Source: CAYMGM01 sp964390005
Lineage (GTDB): Bacteria; Pseudomonadota; Alphaproteobacteria; UBA9219
Assembly: GCA_964390005.1 (NCBI GenBank)
Contig: CAYMGM010000005.1
Coordinates: forward strand, 66,305-130,304
Length of the DNA: 64,000 bases
Reading direction: 5' to 3'
Made by a program: the position numbers and the translations under genes. Positions 62,121 to 64,000 of this stretch are shown one piece after another (position 1 is the first letter of the stretch; each line of letters starts with the position of its first letter). The notes under the pieces were generated by a model. The model was given only the letters and a program-made list of their open reading frames with translations, searched no databases and had not been told where the DNA came from.

Positions 62121-63746
62121 TTAGAACGGCGAGTAACGGAACGAAAGGATGCCCACGTTCTCGGTTGCCTTCGGATCCAGATTGTTCGCACCGCTAAAGG
62201 CCTGGCGGCGGATGTATTCGTACTGGCCGCCGATCTTCACGTTACCGTAATTACCCTTGTAGGCAGTGACCCAGAAGCCCGGCGTTACCGACCAGACATA
62301 TTGGGTTTGCGCGTTACAGGTCGCGTTGGCGACTGAGCAATTTGCAAGATCCATCTGCGCGTTGCCATAGCCCGTCATGGCTGTCGAAACCGCGTTTGTG
62401 GAATTCGTATCCATCCGCATGGCTTTTTCGCCACCGACGAAGGTGAACAGATCAACCCTCGGCGTCACGTGGCCGACAACTCCGAACATCGCCGTCAACT
62501 CCGTCAAGGGCTTAAGAGCCCCGGATTGTGTAAAGGCAAAGTCGGGCAACTGGCCGGAAGCATAGCGGCCAATACCCTTGCCGCCCATGAACCCGGCTTG
62601 GAGATCAACCTTTTTATCGAGGACCGGCACGAAGGCGCCAACGCCACCGCCGTAGCCCATCGCATAATTGTTGTGGAAGTTCGCGTTGATGACATCGCGG
62701 AAGAAGCGCGTCATGCCAAACATTTCGTAATGGCCGAATGAAGAATCATAGGCCAATTTGGCAACCACATCCGGCGCATAATCCAACGAATAAGTCGTCG
62801 ATGAATTCAACGAGGAGGCCCCCGTCGCTCTGGCCGTCAAAGTCGAAGGCGGGGTGATGCCGCCGAAATTGACCTGCGGGCTTTCAAAGGAGAGGCCAAA
62901 ATGAGCCTTCGTGTCCGCAAAATCCTGAACAAAGCGGAAGCCCGGATTGCGCGTGCACACAAAACCCGCAACGTAGGCCGAATCCACACCGATCGGTGTG
63001 GCTTCCTGCCCCGGAATCAACCCAGATTTGGACATGGTTGCAAGAGAGAAGGTCTGCCCCGCGATGAAGTGCGAGCCCCAATCCTTACGATCGAGTTCGG
63101 CATAGCCCTGACGGATACGCGGTTCATAGCTGTTCGTCTGGATGGAGTTCGACCCCGGTCCGGCACCCAAAAAGTCTGTTTCAATATACGCTTTCAGTTT
63201 CGTGTCGCTGTCGGGCTCACCCTCAGCCTTCAACGAAAGCCGCGAGGTCCGGGCTGAAGCGCGGAATTCATTGGCATGGGCGTTGACCGAATTATCCCAC
63301 GGCATGCCCGTGTTCAAGCTGGTGGAGGTATCGGAAGACTGATTCTTCGAACGGTAAATGCCCGAAGCTTCAACATAACCGCCGAATGTCACTTTCACGC
63401 CAGGCAGGATTTCCTTGCCGTCTGCTTTGTCAGCCGTCGTCGCCGGAGCGGTAGAAGCTGTCCCCGCTGCCGCCGGAGCCGCGGAAGAAGCTGTCGCAGG
63501 AGCCGCCGTAGAAGTCGCCGCCGCCGCAACCGCTGTTGGCGCGGCTGTTTTCACGGCTTGGGCATCGGCTTCAGCGCGCGTCTTTTCCTTGGCTTGCATA
63601 TCGGCAATTTGCTTTTGCAACGCGTTGATCTGTGTCTGCAAGGCCTTCAGCGTCTCCGCCGTGCTATCAGCCGCATGGGCCGGGGCAACGGAGAAAAGGG
63701 CGATAGCTGTCGTGGCAAGCAAAACCGCGCGCAGAGATTTCTTCAT
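62121..63746 (-). CDS. DcaP-like outer-membrane porin
   Basis: A 541-residue protein. The signal peptide ends at about residue 26 (APAHAADS). A coiled-coil trimerisation segment follows (LKALQTQINALQKQIADMQA), then a long Ala/Thr linker, and from about residue 115 a beta-barrel opening VKVTFGGYVEASGIYRSKNQ with alternating aromatic strands to the final RYSPF. The coiled coil followed by a large barrel is the layout of DcaP-like porins, which pass small anionic solutes. ATG 63746 has GGAG upstream. Which solute it passes is not known. Confidence 0.85.
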   Translation of the reverse strand: MKKSLRAVLLATTAIALFSVAPAHAADSTAETLKALQTQINALQKQIADMQAKEKTRAEADAQAVKTAAPTAVAAAATSTAAPATASSAAPAAAGTASTAPATTADKADGKEILPGVKVTFGGYVEASGIYRSKNQSSDTSTSLNTGMPWDNSVNAHANEFRASARTSRLSLKAEGEPDSDTKLKAYIETDFLGAGPGSNSIQTNSYEPRIRQGYAELDRKDWGSHFIAGQTFSLATMSKSGLIPGQEATPIGVDSAYVAGFVCTRNPGFRFVQDFADTKAHFGLSFESPQVNFGGITPPSTLTARATGASSLNSSTTYSLDYAPDVVAKLAYDSSFGHYEMFGMTRFFRDVINANFHNNYAMGYGGGVGAFVPVLDKKVDLQAGFMGGKGIGRYASGQLPDFAFTQSGALKPLTELTAMFGVVGHVTPRVDLFTFVGGEKAMRMDTNSTNAVSTAMTGYGNAQMDLANCSVANATCNAQTQYVWSVTPGFWVTAYKGNYGNVKIGGQYEYIRRQAFSGANNLDPKATENVGILSFRYSPF

Positions 63747-63956
63747 GTCGGGCTCCAAAGAAAAAGTGGGGGGCGAGAGAGAAAAGAGAAAGGGGCAGGA
63801 AGAGTCTCTAGTGTTTTTGGTCCACTGAGCCAGCTTCACAGGAGGGATTCATATGGGTATTGGAAAAAGGACTCAAACAAAAAGAATCTTTTTCTTAAAA
63901 AGAAACACAAACTGTGGGTTTCCGGCGTCACACCTCTGCCGGAGGGGCCGAGCACA

Positions 63957-63990
63957 ACGACAGCCTCAGCCACACGCCTGTAGCTGTCGT
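63957..63990. repeat. Inverted repeat upstream of the porin gene
   Basis: ACGACAGC (63957-63964) and GCTGTCGT (63983-63990) are perfect 8-base arms around 18 bases, about 210 bases upstream of the porin start and at the window edge. It may be an operator, or part of a terminator of a gene beyond the edge; no T-run is seen. The rest of 63747-63956 shows no gene. Confidence 0.3.
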
Positions 63991-64000
63991 CAAGAAGAGA

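Overview
The window is a gene-dense chromosomal stretch of a Gram-negative bacterium, most likely an alphaproteobacterium. Supporting this are the lptC-lptA-lptB lipopolysaccharide export genes, an outer-membrane porin and an autotransporter, a permease-less regulatory PTS (EIIA-HPr-EI), a soluble PAS chemotaxis receptor, CheY with CheZ, a DUF4424 protein, CarD/CdnL-like proteins and mostly GC-rich coding sequence. I cannot name the genus. No prophage, integrase, transposase or CRISPR array was seen.

Layout. 0-8.4 kb: the end of an unknown gene, a DUF2333 membrane protein, a cysteine-containing orphan, a cytosolic chemoreceptor, a YchJ-type SEC-C protein, a lipoprotein with a His/Asp-rich segment, a membrane/Pro-rich orphan, tRNA-Lys(CTT) and a pentapeptide-repeat protein. 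8.7-18.6 kb: solitary gatB, a secreted glycine-rich fibre protein with a self-cleaving S74 chaperone domain, a thioferritin-like protein behind a good promoter, two peptidoglycan-binding cysteine peptidases flanking a TPR-glycosyltransferase, and a two-domain deaminase-fold protein. 18.7-21.2 kb: EIIA-HPr-EI with a terminator-like hairpin right before the first ribosome binding site. 21.4-28.8 kb: yraN, a short-chain dehydrogenase, gmk, an orphan, DUF4424, a GT2-methyltransferase fusion, folP and folK. 28.9-31.1 kb: three overlapping CarD-like paralogues. 31.1-34.2 kb: lptB, lptA, lptC and a ribonuclease D.

34.3-54.0 kb is a glycan-assembly region in two divergent units. The minus unit holds three membrane proteins. 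The plus unit holds a NodU-type carbamoyltransferase, four other glycosyltransferases, GT-C-like membrane enzymes, a HAD phosphatase, a GtrA-like protein, a GT-C/nucleoside-kinase-like fusion, a class II aldolase, two nucleotidyltransferases, a phosphodiesterase-like protein and GDP-mannose 4,6-dehydratase. Many genes overlap by ATGA, so they are probably co-translated, and the set could make and attach an unusual activated sugar or sugar-acid moiety to a polyprenyl-linked glycan.

54.1-64 kb: an autotransporter whose 5' part is much more AT-rich than the rest, tRNA-Leu(CAG), a very large exported TPR protein, cheZ, cheY and a DcaP-like porin. CheZ here ends in a FliM-like CheY-binding peptide.

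The most unusual items are the CarD-like triplet, the GT-C/kinase fusion with its surrounding pathway, the tandem deaminase with one degenerate domain, and the possible attenuator in front of the PTS operon. All functions rest on motif recognition by eye; no database search was run.
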